From Leucosporidium creatinivorum (lineage: Eukaryota > Basidiomycota > Microbotryomycetes > Leucosporidiales > Leucosporidiaceae), in contig BCKL01000007.1 in assembly GCA_001600635.1 (NCBI GenBank), positions 644,303 through 708,302 of the forward strand: a stretch of DNA of 64,000 nt, read 5' to 3'. A program made the position numbers and the translations under genes. A model generated the notes under the pieces. It worked only from the letters and a program-made list of their open reading frames with translations. It searched no databases and was not told the DNA's origin. Shown here one piece after another: positions 1 through 10,516 of the stretch (its first letter is position 1; every line of letters begins with the position of its first letter).

Positions 1-2697
1 CTGACGAACGAGAATAAGCGACCGTGTCTTGCCTTTTGACGGGAGGCGGAGAGAAGGAGGAGGAGCGCCGACGCCGATAGACAGGAAGTGGGTGATGGGC
101 TCGGCGCCGAAGAGACGGTGCGCTTCGTCGAGAGTCGCATCGGCGGGGTTGAGGGAGGTGGAGGGCGATTGGCTGAAGGTGTTGTCCGGAGAGGTCGCTT
201 GGTACGGCTGGAAGAAGGGGGAGGAGGCCATAGACGCGCGAAGAGCTTGGCAGAGGGTGACAGGTCCTTCGGCGGCCGAGGTCGAGTCCTCCTCGTAGCT
301 TCGGAACCAGCATGGCAAGGCGCCTCCTCGTCCCTGTTGATGGTAGGCGAGGACTGCTGTCTTGCAGAGCGAATCGTCGTTGTCGGCGAGAAGACGAGAG
401 TCGACCATCTCAGTCGACTCGGAGGGGAGGAAGGTCGAGCAGGCTTGCTCGAGTGCTTGATCGCGCACGCCGGTGCTGGTGGTGGACGAGCCTCCACCGC
501 CAAAAAGCTTGGACCAGCGACTCCGAGTCGACGGCTCCTTAGCAATGAAGGCGCGCCGAGCGATGGAATTGTAGAGCTCAATGCTCGAGGCGACGTCGAG
601 GCGAAGGCGACCGAGAAGGATCGCGACGAGTGCTCCACTACCGACGCCGGTGATGAGATCGAATTGCTCGCACGGAGGAGCGGTAGGCAGGATCGACTTG
701 AGCGTGAGGAGGAGGGAGAGACCACGAATGCCGCCGCCGTCGAGGGCGAGGATCCGGAGGCCCTTCTGTGGAGGGGAGGGAGGACGACTGGTAGGTGTTG
801 CTGGTCGAAGGGTGAGGGTAGGGACACCGAGAGGTGAGCGAGGAGCGGGATCTTCGAGGATGGTGGGAAGCGGTGAGGAAGGCAGCGGCGTCGCTTCGGC
901 CGGCGTGTCGACGGCGAGTGGGGGGACGTCCGTAGCACGCGAGTGCGCTGAGAGATCGAAAGGAGCTTTCAGTTGTAGAGGCGTCTCGATGGCTGAGTGC
1001 GCTGCCTCGATGGCCGAGGAAGGGGCTTCGTCGATGGGCGCCGTGGACGCCTTGACGACCAAGTGTGGAGCGGGTGGACAGCTGGGGAGAGTGTCAAATA
1101 GGATGGGAGTGGGAGCGGGGGTGTTCGAAGAGGTCGACACGGTGGGGGAGGGTGATGTGGCTGCGATGGGCGTAGGTTCGGCTTCAGCCTCGGCGGCGGG
1201 TGTCTGCTCGAAGAAGGGTCAGCGCTGCTTCGCTGCGAGTCAGCGAGACAGAAAGCTCACGAGTATTGACTTCTGCTCGCTTTGAGCCTCCGACTCCTCC
1301 ACCTCGGCCGGCCCTTCTGGATCTCGGTCCTTCTCGACAGCGGCAGTCTTCTCCTCGACGACAGCGGCAACGCTGATTTTCTCCGCAACCGCTGCCTGAG
1401 CTGAAGACAGCACTCGAGAGTCGACCGAAGAGCTAGGCGACATCTCGGTCGATGTGAACGAAGGATCGTCGCTCGGTCGTCGACCTTGCCGAGAAATGCC
1501 TTCCATCAGCTCCTCGTCCTCGATCGCCTCCTGAGTAGTCGACTCGCTGGGAGGAACAGTCGGGAGAGGCGTATGATCCGAGATGATGGGAGGGGGTGAT
1601 GAAGCGGAGGCGGTCTCGGGTGCAGACGCCCGCCTCAGCATCTCGGATCCGCCTGGTGCTAGGCCGACTCCAAGCGCGCTCGTGGTCGACGAAGAGGCGG
1701 AGGCTGTCCTCCGCATATCCGCCGATGGTACGTCTGTAACTCCCTCGCTAGCCCTCCGACGCTGCAGCACGCCTGGCGACGAAGGCGAAGCGGCCAAACC
1801 TCGGCGATGGGCTTCCAGGTCGAGCGAAGGCGACGGAGGACCGAGTCCAGGCGAAGGGGGTGCCGTCCATTTGCGCCGAGGGGAGAGAGGACTCTCGGGA
1901 TCTGGTCGAAGGAGCGGTTGCTGCTCGAAGCACCACTCGATGAACTCGTCTCGGCGCTTTGAGGTGTCGCCGGCGGGAGGTGGCCGAGCTTTGACGAAGG
2001 CGTCGTAAGTGGGTCCTCGAGGGGCGATAGCATGCTGGAAGAGTCGAGGGAGGGCGAGGTTGTCCTGCCTGAGGTCGAGGGCGTTCTCTTCGGCCCAGGA
2101 AGAGGTGTCGAGGGAGAGGGAGTAGAGGACGGCGGCCGAGGCGAGCGAGGCATTGAGAGACGAGATGAGGAGGAGAGTGGATTGGATGCCATGTACGAGT
2201 AGCTGTTGCCTGTTCTTGTTGGAGGAGAAGTCGGTAGCAAAAGCTTGGAGGTCGATGAGGGTCCTGTGCGAAAGGCCAGCGCGTCTCGTTAGCTCGGCGC
2301 GCGTCTGTAGCAACTCAGAGAGCACTCACGATTGCAGCTTGATCTTGGTCGATGAGCCAGCTTTGCTACCGTCGAACTCGTAGCTCTTGCCCTGCTTCTG
2401 TCCTTGCTCTTGCTGCTCCAGTGCTTCGAGAGCGCGGTGAATTCCCAGCAGGACGGCCGCCGCTCGCTCGCCTAGCCTCCTGCAGCTTTGTGAGAGCACA
2501 GCGCATCGCTCGAGACCACCCCAGAGACCTTCGAACGCCCGCTTGGCAACTGTGAGGTCTCGTCGAGGCTCCTTGGTCGCGAAAGGCTTGAGCGAGAGGG
2601 CGAGGACGACGAGAGGCGGAGGGGAGGTAGTACCATCCTGCGGAGATTCCCTGCTCGGGGCTAGCGAGAGTCGAGATGGTGTTGACGAAGAGCTCAT
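1..2697 (-). CDS. NLR-like protein: N-terminal helical bundle plus degenerate patatin domain (3' end beyond window)
   Basis: Three exons on the minus strand: 2697-2330, 2263-1261 and 1203 to beyond position 1 (introns 2329-2264 and 1260-1204, both GT-AG, frame kept); at least 858 residues. Residues about 28-200 are helix-rich and look like a four-helix bundle of the HeLo/MLKL-N type. About 200-600 is a Ser/Pro/Glu-rich linker. From about 606 a patatin-like domain begins: oxyanion motif DGGGIRG (741-721), then helix-strand text matching the family up to FLSIGVG. The nucleophile elbow normally reads GxSxG; here it is GVGSGA (648-631), with Gly at the Ser position, and no DGG/DGA motif precedes the EAxxLFG motif. 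Family knowledge: fungal patatins with helical N-termini occur in NLR-like immune and cell-death proteins. The cell-death role is inference; NB-ARC or TPR repeats could lie further left. Start is the first ATG in frame (2697); an upstream coding exon cannot be excluded. Confidence 0.7.
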
Positions 2698-3414
2698 TGT
2701 GGTCAAAGGAGAAGAGGGCAGCGGCCGAGCTCACGAGAGGAGCCGGCGAAGGAGGGGCTCAAGCGCGAGGGCCAGCTTCTGTCTGGGAGCACAACTGTCC
2801 TTCTGTAGCGTCGTATGAAGCCTTTTACTTGAGGGATCAGAAGCGAGCCTGAGTGAACGAGGTGATGTGGAAGAGGGCAACCTTCGCAGAGCTCTCGGAG
2901 AGCCCCCTTGCAACGGTTCCGCTAATGCAAGTTCACTTGACGCGTATGCTCAGCGCTGTGGATCTGCAGAGACAGCTCGACTCTATTGGTAGCCTTGCAC
3001 TGCTCTCGGCTGGCCTAGAAGATAGCTTCTCCTGACCGTTGCGAGACCATCGCCGAAGTCGAAAGGGGCCTGACGCCGAATCGGCGCAGGTGAAAGCACA
3101 TAGCTACAGATGCGAAGCTCTCGAAGCTGCTCGGACTCAACTGTGCACCTACATCTCCCTGCGCCGACCGAACACAGACGCCCCACCTCCCAGCTGACGA
3201 GTCGCCCGGTGCTCTGCTTCCTGCCATCACTTGCTCGTCTCGCTCATTTCAGTCTCGCCAATTCGTTACAGTTTCGATCAAAGCCAGCAGCAGTAGCTGC
3301 AGTCAACTCGTACACCTCTCGTTCTCGCCTCTGCCTCAACACGCACGCCAGCGAGTCCGGCTCCCAGCCGAACCACTTCTTAAGCCAGCCCAGCGCCCTG
3401 CTCCCTTTCGCCTC
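2698..3414. promoter_or_regulatory. Divergent intergenic region between the patatin-like gene and GID8
   Basis: 717 bp between two outward-facing start codons. No ORF with family resemblance was found, so it probably holds both promoters and 5' UTRs. GTGAGC at about 2734 on the minus strand could be the donor of a 5'-UTR intron of the left gene. Confidence 0.4.
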
Positions 3415-4818
3415 ATGGTTCGTTTCTTCTTCTCATCTCGCCGAGTCGAGCAGCAGCATGCTAACATTCACCATCGCTAGTCCAAGCGACCAGTCACCAC
3501 CCCCGAAGAATGGAGCAGCCGTCTAGCTGGTGTCGACATCTCGAAAGAGTGAGTTGCTTTTCCTCGTTTCGAGCCGCTCGGCGACGGCCTGTTCCTCTAG
3601 TAGGATGAAACTCTACTTGAAGTGGGAATCTCTCCAGAAGCACAAAGTGCATGAGGACAAAAATATACTTCTAGCTGAACACAGAGGACGGCACCGTCGC
3701 CAGCAACGAGCAACTTTACCTGCGCCGGAGAAACAGCTCGCTGACTTCTCTTTGCACTCGTTCTGCGCTACAGGGACCTCAATGCAGTGATCGCCAACTA
3801 CCTCTTCACCGAAGGCTACTCGAGTGCAGCGGAAAATTTTACGCGGGAAGCCAACATCTCGCCGCCGATTGACTTGGAGAGTATCGGCAGCCGAATGGAG
3901 ATTCGCAGGGCGGTGCAGAGTGGAGATGTGGAGCAGGCTACCGAGATGGTCAACGAGTTGAACCCCGAGGTGAGTTTCCCTGTCACCGCCGCTGCCGAGG
4001 TTCGAGGGGAGCGAAGGCGACGAGACGACGACGAGCAGAGATTATAATGTACTATGCACCACTCTCAGGGACAACTCGCGGTTGTAATGACCGCGATGCG
4101 ACCTAAGGATGATAATAGGACAACCAATAAAGTCAACAATGAGCTCGCCGTCGTCTCGACCGCCCCTTCGCAACCCTCGTTCGCTTCGTTGAGAGCTCCG
4201 TTGCTGACTTTCGCTTCTCCGCACCGATATCAGATTCTCGACCGCAACCCCACCCTCCACTTCCATCTTCTCCAACTGCACCTCATCGAGCTCATCCGAC
4301 ACCAGCGCATCCCCGAAGCCCTCCTCTTTGCTCAATCCGAGCTCGCTCCTCGAGGCGAGGAGAACCCCCAATTCCTCAAAGAGCTCGAACGCACGATGGC
4401 TCTCCTCGCCTTCGAAATGCCCTCCCTCTCCTCCTCGACCTCTTCCGCTCCCGTCGTCGTCGCTTCGGCCGCTGGCAAGAAGGGCAAGCCCGCTGTCGAC
4501 GAGGTGCCTGCTATGCCCGAGAGCATCTCGAGTTTGCTGGATCAGAGTCAGAGGCTCAAGACGGCGACGGAGTTGAACGCCGCCATCTTGACGGCGCAGA
4601 GTCATGGCAAGGATCCCAAGCTGCCGGGGTTGATGAAGATGCTTGTCTGGGGCGAGAGCTTGCTGAGCGAGAAGGGCGCTGATTTCCCAAAGTGTGAGTT
4701 GATGTACCGTCTCAGTCGTCGTTGAGTCGCGCTGACCCTTTCTCTCTCGCTCGCAGGGGACTTTCACGACTTGCTCAAGAAGGAGACGAACGGCGCTGGC
4801 GATGCGATGGTGCTCTGA
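3415..4818 (+). CDS. GID8: GID8/TWA1-like subunit of the GID/CTLH E3 ubiquitin ligase
   Basis: Five exons: 3415-3417, 3481-3548, 3774-3969, 4234-4693, 4757-4818; 262 residues. Exon 1 is only the ATG; the first intron begins GTTCGT and has a canonical TGCTAAC branch site. The N-terminus runs M-S-K-R-P-V-T-T-P-E-E-W and continues into a LisH motif (NAVIANYLFTEGYSSAAENF, residues about 29-48). A CTLH region follows (SGDVEQATEMVNELNPEIL, then FHLLQLHLIELIR), with a CRA-like helical C-terminus. Family knowledge: GID8 is the scaffold that holds the RING subunits of the complex, which degrades gluconeogenic enzymes in yeast. Length matches the family (about 230-260 aa). Introns 2 and 3 (225 and 264 nt) are longer than usual here. 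Identification is firm; substrate range is unknown. Confidence 0.9.
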
Positions 4819-5201
4819 GGCTCGTCGTTGATGTCTGTTTGGTACCGCTGTAGATGTTGTAGCGCGCAGTGCTTTCGTTGTCATGCCTATACGATTCGTT
4901 CTCTACGTCCCTTCCTTCGGCTTTCGTTGAGCTCGCTCGAGTCGACCTTGCGTATGCCTGTCAACGACCGCGTCAAGAGCGAGCAGCGTTCTAAAACACT
5001 GGACCCTGAAGACTACACACGAGTCGATAGATGCAGGTTGAACCGAGCGAGCGGGAAGTGAGCTGGAGGAATCGAATGGAAACGAGCGGAGAATCGCGTC
5101 TCTCTCTTTCCTACTACATTCTCGTCTTCCTCTCGGGTCGTCAGAGCACCGACTGCTGCAGAGTCTGGAGCTCCAACTCGACAGCTTCTGCACCCATCAC
5201 C
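4819..5201. other. Intergenic spacer after GID8
   Basis: 383 bp with no supportable gene. It holds the GID8 3' UTR and the presumed promoter of the F-box-like gene at 5202. An upstream start for that gene with an intron ending at 5266 is possible but unproven. Confidence 0.4.
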
Positions 5202-6432
5202 ATGTACGACAGCGACAGCGACAGCGGCAGGGGAAGCGACGACTCGTTCAACTGGAATCTGCTCAGTACCAAGTGACGGGCTCTGACGACGAGTACAACA
5301 GGCATGGCGAGAGGTGGAGCGATATGGAGCAGGAGGATGATGAAGAGGAGGAGCCCATGCTCGAGCCGTAAGTCTACTCCACGCCGAGCACGAACCGGCG
5401 GAACCGCTGAACCACGCTTTCCCATCCCACCAGGTTGCCGGAGCCCGAGCCCGAGCCCGTCGTAGCGCTCCCCGAACAACTCATCCCTCCACCCGAGATC
5501 ATCACCAAGATCATCAACTCGCTCGGCCAGCGCAAGCCGCCCGAGACGGCGCCTTTCGAACGAGCGTGGCTGTGGCAGAAGGGCCGACTGGGTACGTCGG
5601 CTGATCGCTGGACGAAGTACTGGTGCTGTAGCTTATTCCTCTCGCCCCTAGTCTGCTCCGCCTGGCGCGAGACCATCGAGAAGGCGGCGAAGGAGGTCTG
5701 GCTCAAGGACGCTCGCATCGGCAAGAGTGGACCCATGATGGTGCGTCGGTCGCGCGTCCATCGTAGACTACGTCTGACCCCCCTGCCTCCTCAGCACACC
5801 GACACCGGCAAGCTCATGCTCTCGGCGAACTACGAGTTCCAGCGCGTCGACGGCGACATCGCCATCTTCCAAGAGCTCGAGTGTGCTCCTGAGTACCAAC
5901 GCCACATCCGATTCTGGATCAAAGACGTCAGGCGCCTCGACTGCTACCTCGGCTACGCCGTTCACGACCTTGCGTGAGCCGTTCTCGCGCCTTTCCTCTC
6001 GACCGAGCTCATCGAATTGACCTTCGCCGCAGGCTCAAGAGATTGCGTCGACCCAAGACCGGTGACTAGATCATCCAGGTCCCCTGGAAGACGTACGTCG
6101 GCCACATCCTGCAGGAGGAAGCCCTCGTCGAATCCCTCAAAGCCGCCAGCGACAAGCAGATGTACGCGGAGGGTCAGCGCGTCAAGGATGCCGGTCCCGA
6201 CAGCATGGACATCGTGGCCATCTTGAACTTGTTCCTGACCTTCAAGGACAAGCCCTACGCCCAGCGACGAGCACAGAGGCTCGGCAGGAAGGACCCGAAG
6301 GGCGACGAAAGGCTCGGTCGCGCCAAGGAGTGGGAGGCGTCCTTTATCGCGAGGGATGGAAGGCCCGAGGATGAGTTCTCGGATGATGACTCGGATGACG
6401 AGCACGAGGGCGGCAGCGAGGAGGACGAGTAG
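5202..6432 (+). pseudogene. F-box-like acidic protein gene with a frameshift and an in-frame TAG
   Basis: Exons fit 5202-5367, 5434-5591, 5652-5740, 5795-5973 and 6033-6432 with clean GT-AG borders. The text has an acidic N-terminus (MYDSDSDSGRGSDD), a PE-rich stretch, an F-box-like segment (PPPEIITKIINSL ... RLVCSAWRETIEKAAKEVW) and a very acidic C-terminus (EDEFSDDDSDDEHEGG). Two lesions are visible. Near 5266 the frame must jump by one missing base between NWNLLS and YQVTGSDDEYN. An in-frame TAG at 6067-6069 interrupts PKTGD/IIQVPWKTYVG although about 120 well-formed codons follow. No alternative intron rescues the TAG: donor and acceptor pairs tested give the wrong frame. It may be a recent pseudogene, an allele-specific defect or sequence error. 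A true upstream start plus an intron ending at 5266 would explain the first lesion but not the second. Confidence 0.6.
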
Positions 6433-6661
6433 ATCTCATCTCCTCGCTTGGCGATTAGCTTTGCAACGACCGTTTGACACGGGTTCGGTAGTGGGAAGAG
6501 TGAGTGAATGTCTTGTGAGCTTTGGAACCATTCAGCAAGTCTCTTGTGCATGTCAGGTTGCTCTCCGGCTCTCGACTCGTCTCTCGCACAAGGCTCGATT
6601 CGCACTCGAAGCAGGCTGAATGGACTGCGCTACAAGGCAAAAGCTGAGCTGTAGATCTTCA

Positions 6662-8360
6662 CTATTTATCGCCTCCTGGCGCTGCTGAGTCGCCTTGGAC
6701 CGTCGCGAGGGCAGCTACAAGGGCAGAGGAGGGGGGAAAGGCTCAGCGAGGAGCCGGCGGCGGCGCCTAGCGAGAGAGTAGGTGCAGCTCACCTTCGGCG
6801 GACTCATTGACGTCTCTACTAGGTTTGATAGCTTTGGAAGACAGACAGGGATCAGCAGCTGAATGTAGGAGAGGAAACAGGAGAACTCACTCGAAGCAAT
6901 CGCAATTTCCACCGAGTCGGCCTCCTCAGCCTCAAGCTCGAGCTTGTCAACTGCGGAGGGACAGGAAAGTCAGCGCTCTACGTCACGTAAGCGAAGCGAG
7001 GCCTACTCACCCATGCCCATCGCCTCCCTCTTCTCCGCTCCACTTGCTCGCCCAGATCTCATTGTCCTCGGCATCAAAATCCATCTCCTCAGCAGTCTCG
7101 CTCGACCCGATGCTCGACTCGAGATCGGAGCTGCCATTCTCGCTCGGCTCGTACGCCTCGTTGCCGTTGTCCATCTTGAGGGCGTGGTCGTTGCAGGCGA
7201 AGGCGACGCCCCGCTCGGCGCAGAGGGTAGCGAGAAGCTCGCTCCAGACGTCCTCTTCGGCTGCGCTCCTCTGCTCGTCAAGGTGATCTAGATAGTCTAA
7301 CGCGAGAAGCTCATGGGCGGGATGACCGGTGATGAAGGCGGCGAGCTCTCGCACCGCAAGAACTATATCGAAAGGATCGTCTTCGTCGTCGAGTAGTGCG
7401 AGCTCGACGCGGCGTAGAGAGGTGGAGGTGTGCCGAAGTGGAGCCAGGCAGCTTTCCGTGATCTGGATATCCAGCGTAGCAAGGGCGGGAAGCGTCTCGG
7501 CGCTGAGGGATTTGACCAGGCGGGGATCGTCGAACGCCGAGTGCTGGGAGACGCTGACGAGCGCCGGCAGTGCGTGTTGCAGCTCCTCGATGAGATTGTC
7601 TCCGACTTGGCGACCTCCCGGCGTCCGGGGCTTGAGCTCAGGTGCGTGGAGCGAGAGAGAGCGCAGCGTTGCTGCCGAGTCGCTGAGCCAGCGAAAGACG
7701 GGGACCGACGACCCTCGAAGGCTGCCCAGCTTGAGTTCTTCAAGCTCCCATGGACTCTCGTACTCCGTGTACTCTTCTTCCTGCGACCTGGAAAGCCCAA
7801 GCTCGACACTCTTCCATGCCTCACCGAAGCCTAAAGTCTTCAGCTGAGGCGTGCTCTTTTGCAAGACGAGTAAGGTGGTGTAGGACAGTATGAAGTCGTC
7901 CAAGTTAAGTATAAGTGCGGTAAGGGTGCTGGGGAGGAAGAGGAGAGAGGATACGGTGGCCGAGAAAAAAAAGGTGCAGTGTCTCCAACGCCGAGCACGC
8001 CTCGAGAAGCTTCCGTTGTTGGCGGGGCCCTGAGCTGGAAGGCAGTACGACAGACTTGACGAACGGATCAAGATCATGCTTGTCCAGGAGGGCGAGGACA
8101 GCATCGCACTCGGTGGCGAGCTCTTCTTCAGCGGAGGTGATGGGCCGAGGGAAGAGGTGGCGGACGAGGTATGGGAGCGCAAGGGCGTGGAAGGTCTGGT
8201 TGACGAAGAGGAAGGGCTGGAAGAAGTGCGACACTTCTTCGCCGTCGAGGTGGCTGGGAACGGTATCCAGCGGCGCGTGACTCGCCTCCAGCTGGCGCAC
8301 GTCTTCGTAGACTAGCTCGAGGATGTGCTCGATAAGCTCGGTGGGGAGGGTGGGGGGCAT
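6662..8360 (-). pseudogene. F-box/LRR-like family copy A, two frameshifts
   Basis: Minus-strand exons 8360-7011, 6950-6891, 6831-6793 and 6714-6662, laid out exactly like copies B and C. The N-terminus MPPTLPTELIEHILELVY is an F-box-like helix; the body is leucine-rich; an acidic tail ends IWASKWS. Compared with the paralogs, a T run (A8 on the plus strand, 7965-7972) is one base too long: seven T restores both frame and paralog spacing. A two-base deletion at about 7035/7036 shifts the frame again inside the EKREAMG motif. The last three exons remain open and end in GGDK-stop. Family knowledge: F-box proteins recruit substrates to SCF ubiquitin ligases. The gene is probably dead unless the T8 run is a sequencing slip. 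The 5' UTR intron (ending CAG directly before the ATG) lies in the shared 5' module. Confidence 0.75.
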
Positions 8361-8905
8361 CTGAAGACAACCAGGGGTCAGTAGAAGGTCTATCGGAGAG
8401 CTGCAGAAAGGAGAGAGCTCACCGTCAAGATTGTACAAGAGCGCGAACGCGAGCGAAGCTGTGGACTGCGAGCGCCGAGCGACGCGGGAAGAGCTAATGA
8501 GGGTGAGTGTAAGAAGCCCAGCTTTTCTATGTCCCTATCTCGGAAAATGATGTAACCTTTGCTTCCGCATGGCCCGACAATCCCTCATTCGGCGTCCTCC
8601 CTCCGCTACAGCCGGCTTTCCTCGCCTCCGCGTGGTTCCTCCCCGCGCTCGCTCGCTGTCTCCCGCCATCCTTCGAACCTCTACACCCCTCTGCTCCCTC
8701 GTATACAGCTGTACCCTCGAGCGCGCTCAACTCACATTCAGAAGCGGTGTTGATAGCTCGAGCGCGCGGTCCTCGAGCTCGTTCGTCCAGCGAGAGAGGT
8801 GAGAGGGAGCTTCGAGGGAAGGGGAGGGCGGTCGGTATGCTGTAGAGCTAGTTTTGAAGTCCTGTCGAGCTTCGAGAGTCCTCCGAGCGAGTTGTCGAGA
8901 AGCGA
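8361..8905 (-). repeat. Duplicated 5' module, copy A
   Basis: About 545 bp directly upstream of F-box copy A. By eye it is nearly identical (only a handful of differences) to 25814-26358 upstream of copy C, and it matches 12880-13500 upstream of copy B in inverted orientation with more differences. It includes a 5' UTR intron: donor GTGAGC at about 8424, acceptor CAG touching the ATG. Similarity fades beyond about 8905 but continues weakly to about 9000. No reading frame is conserved between the A/C and B versions, so it is taken as promoter/5' UTR rather than coding. Confidence 0.85.
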
Positions 8906-9180
8906 GCGAAAAATGAGTGAGCGGGAGGGAGCCAAGAGAGAGTCGGCGCGATTCCGCTCCTCTGGTCGTCTCGAGCTCGGGCCAAGATTTCGACATCTGC
9001 TCTTCAGGGCAGCTCGAGGCTACTGCGAGCTATAGCATGATGTCAGACGCTCTCCCAAGACCTACCCAGCCTCAGTCTGACCTTGAAACTCCCAGTCGGC
9101 CGTCAAAGGTCAAAGCCGAAGCACGGCGCCTCAATCGCTCTCAAGCTCGGCAGGACTCGAGGATATGACACGCCGGTTGC

Positions 9181-10169
9181 CTAGCTATTGAAGATCTTAC
9201 TATGCAACTGATCATGCCTCGCCGCCAAGATCTCGCCCAACGGCCAAGTCGTCGCCGGCCCTCCTTCATCCTCTCCCTCTTCCACCTCCCACCACTCCTT
9301 GCCCTCCTCCACAGTCTTCTCCTCTACCACCCGCAGATGCCTGCAGCTTGCTAGGGCTTCTTCAACGAGCGGCCGAACGTCGTGTAGGAGTTGACGGTGG
9401 GCGAGGTAGGGTCCGAGAGTGTTGAGCCGAACGGCCGAGGAGAGGAGAGAGCGGGCGTGGAGGAAGAGGAAGAGGTGTTGAGTCGATTCTGTGGATATCC
9501 AGGACTATCAGCGAAGCTCTTCAACCGACAAAGACCATCCAAGCTCACCCAAGGTCAATCCACACGCCCCCGCCATCGCCGCGAAGCCCACTGGCAAGTG
9601 CCCAAGAGCTTCTCCCGCCCTCACAGCCTTCCGCAGCCGCTCCACCAGCAGCTGTCTCGGTCCTTTGCCTACTGCTTCCACCTCCGGTGCCAACGCCCTC
9701 TCGTACAGCGTGAGCAAAGCGATGCCTTGAGCTGTTGATGCCCTCCGCGCGATATGATTCAAGCTCATCGCCTCGAACTGATGATCCAGCTGTAGCAGGC
9801 GGCCGAAAGCGTTTTGTGTCGCCGATAGATCATCGCTTGGGTCAGAGGAAGAGGCTGCGGGAAGAGCGAGAAGGAGGAGATGGGCGGAGGAGAGGAAGGG
9901 GAGCGATAGACGGGCGTAGGCGTGTAGGGACTTGCGTAGGAAGTGTAGCACTCCTTCGGCTTTGTTTGCGGCGCCGTCCGAGGCGAGTAGGCCGTGTTGG
10001 ATGTAGGATTCGAGGCCTGAGGATGCGATGAAGCCGCCGGTGGGGAGGTTGCTGGGAGATAAAGAGGGTCAGCAGGGCGAAGAGAGGGTCGAGAGAGCAG
10101 ACCGCACCTGTCTGATAGTAGAAGAAGCAAGTACTGCTCCAATGAGCCCGAGCCAGCGAGTCCTTCCAT
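9181..10169 (-). CDS. ureF: Urease accessory protein UreF
   Basis: Three exons: 10169-10108, 10051-9549, 9488-9181; 290 residues. The N-terminus has the UreF hallmark LLLLLSDSNLPTGGFIASSG (residues about 13-32), rebuilt across intron 1. The middle carries FEAMSLNHIARRASTAQGIALL; then GHLPVGFAAMAGACGLTLES spans intron 2, followed by FLHARSLLSAAVRLNTLGP. The C-terminus ends LAARHDQLHSKIFNS, as in other UreF proteins. Family knowledge: UreF acts with UreD and UreG to load nickel into apo-urease; Cryptococcus names its homolog Ure6. Fungal UreF proteins are normally about 250-300 aa, so this is full length. No other urease gene is in the window. Confidence 0.93.
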
Positions 10170-10516
10170 CGCGCGAGGCGGTAGAAGAGAGAGAGCAGCC
10201 CAGGACGCGAGCGACCGAGTTGGCCGTCGGGGCGAAGTGAACCAAAGTCGCTTGAGCCACAGCAGGAGCTTGTTAGATCTCCGGCTGACTTTGGCGCGGT
10301 GTTGAGCCTCCCTGCATCGACATCTCGCCTCGCGCCGAAGCCCTCGGCCGAGCTTGCTCGCTGTTCTCGACGGTCGATGGCAGAGGGATCCAATGGGATG
10401 TAGGTATAGCAGAACGAAGGGGAATACAACAGAGTTGGCAGGCCGTGAAAAGGGGGGCGATGGCGTAAGGGAGGGCGAGGCGATCTGGATGAACGCCGAG
10501 GGGGGGCCGAAGCTGC
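10170..10516. other. Spacer between the ureF start and the small-protein stop
   Basis: 347 bp. Both neighbours are on the minus strand, so this holds the ureF promoter and the 3' UTR of the upstream gene. No RNA gene or supported ORF was seen. Confidence 0.4.

Noticed and set aside
88-837. Plus-strand 249-codon open frame
   Set aside because: It lies opposite the patatin exon; the minus strand carries DGGGIRG and family text, so this is a shadow.
8361-8438. N-terminal extension of F-box copies A and C (MYNLDGELSPF...)
   Set aside because: It starts at TTG and reads through a 5' UTR intron (GTGAGC to CAG touching the ATG).
8559-8802. Open frames inside the 5' module (for example starting ARQSLIRRPPSATAG)
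   Set aside because: Copies A/C and B keep similarity in different frames with indels, so no coding constraint is visible.
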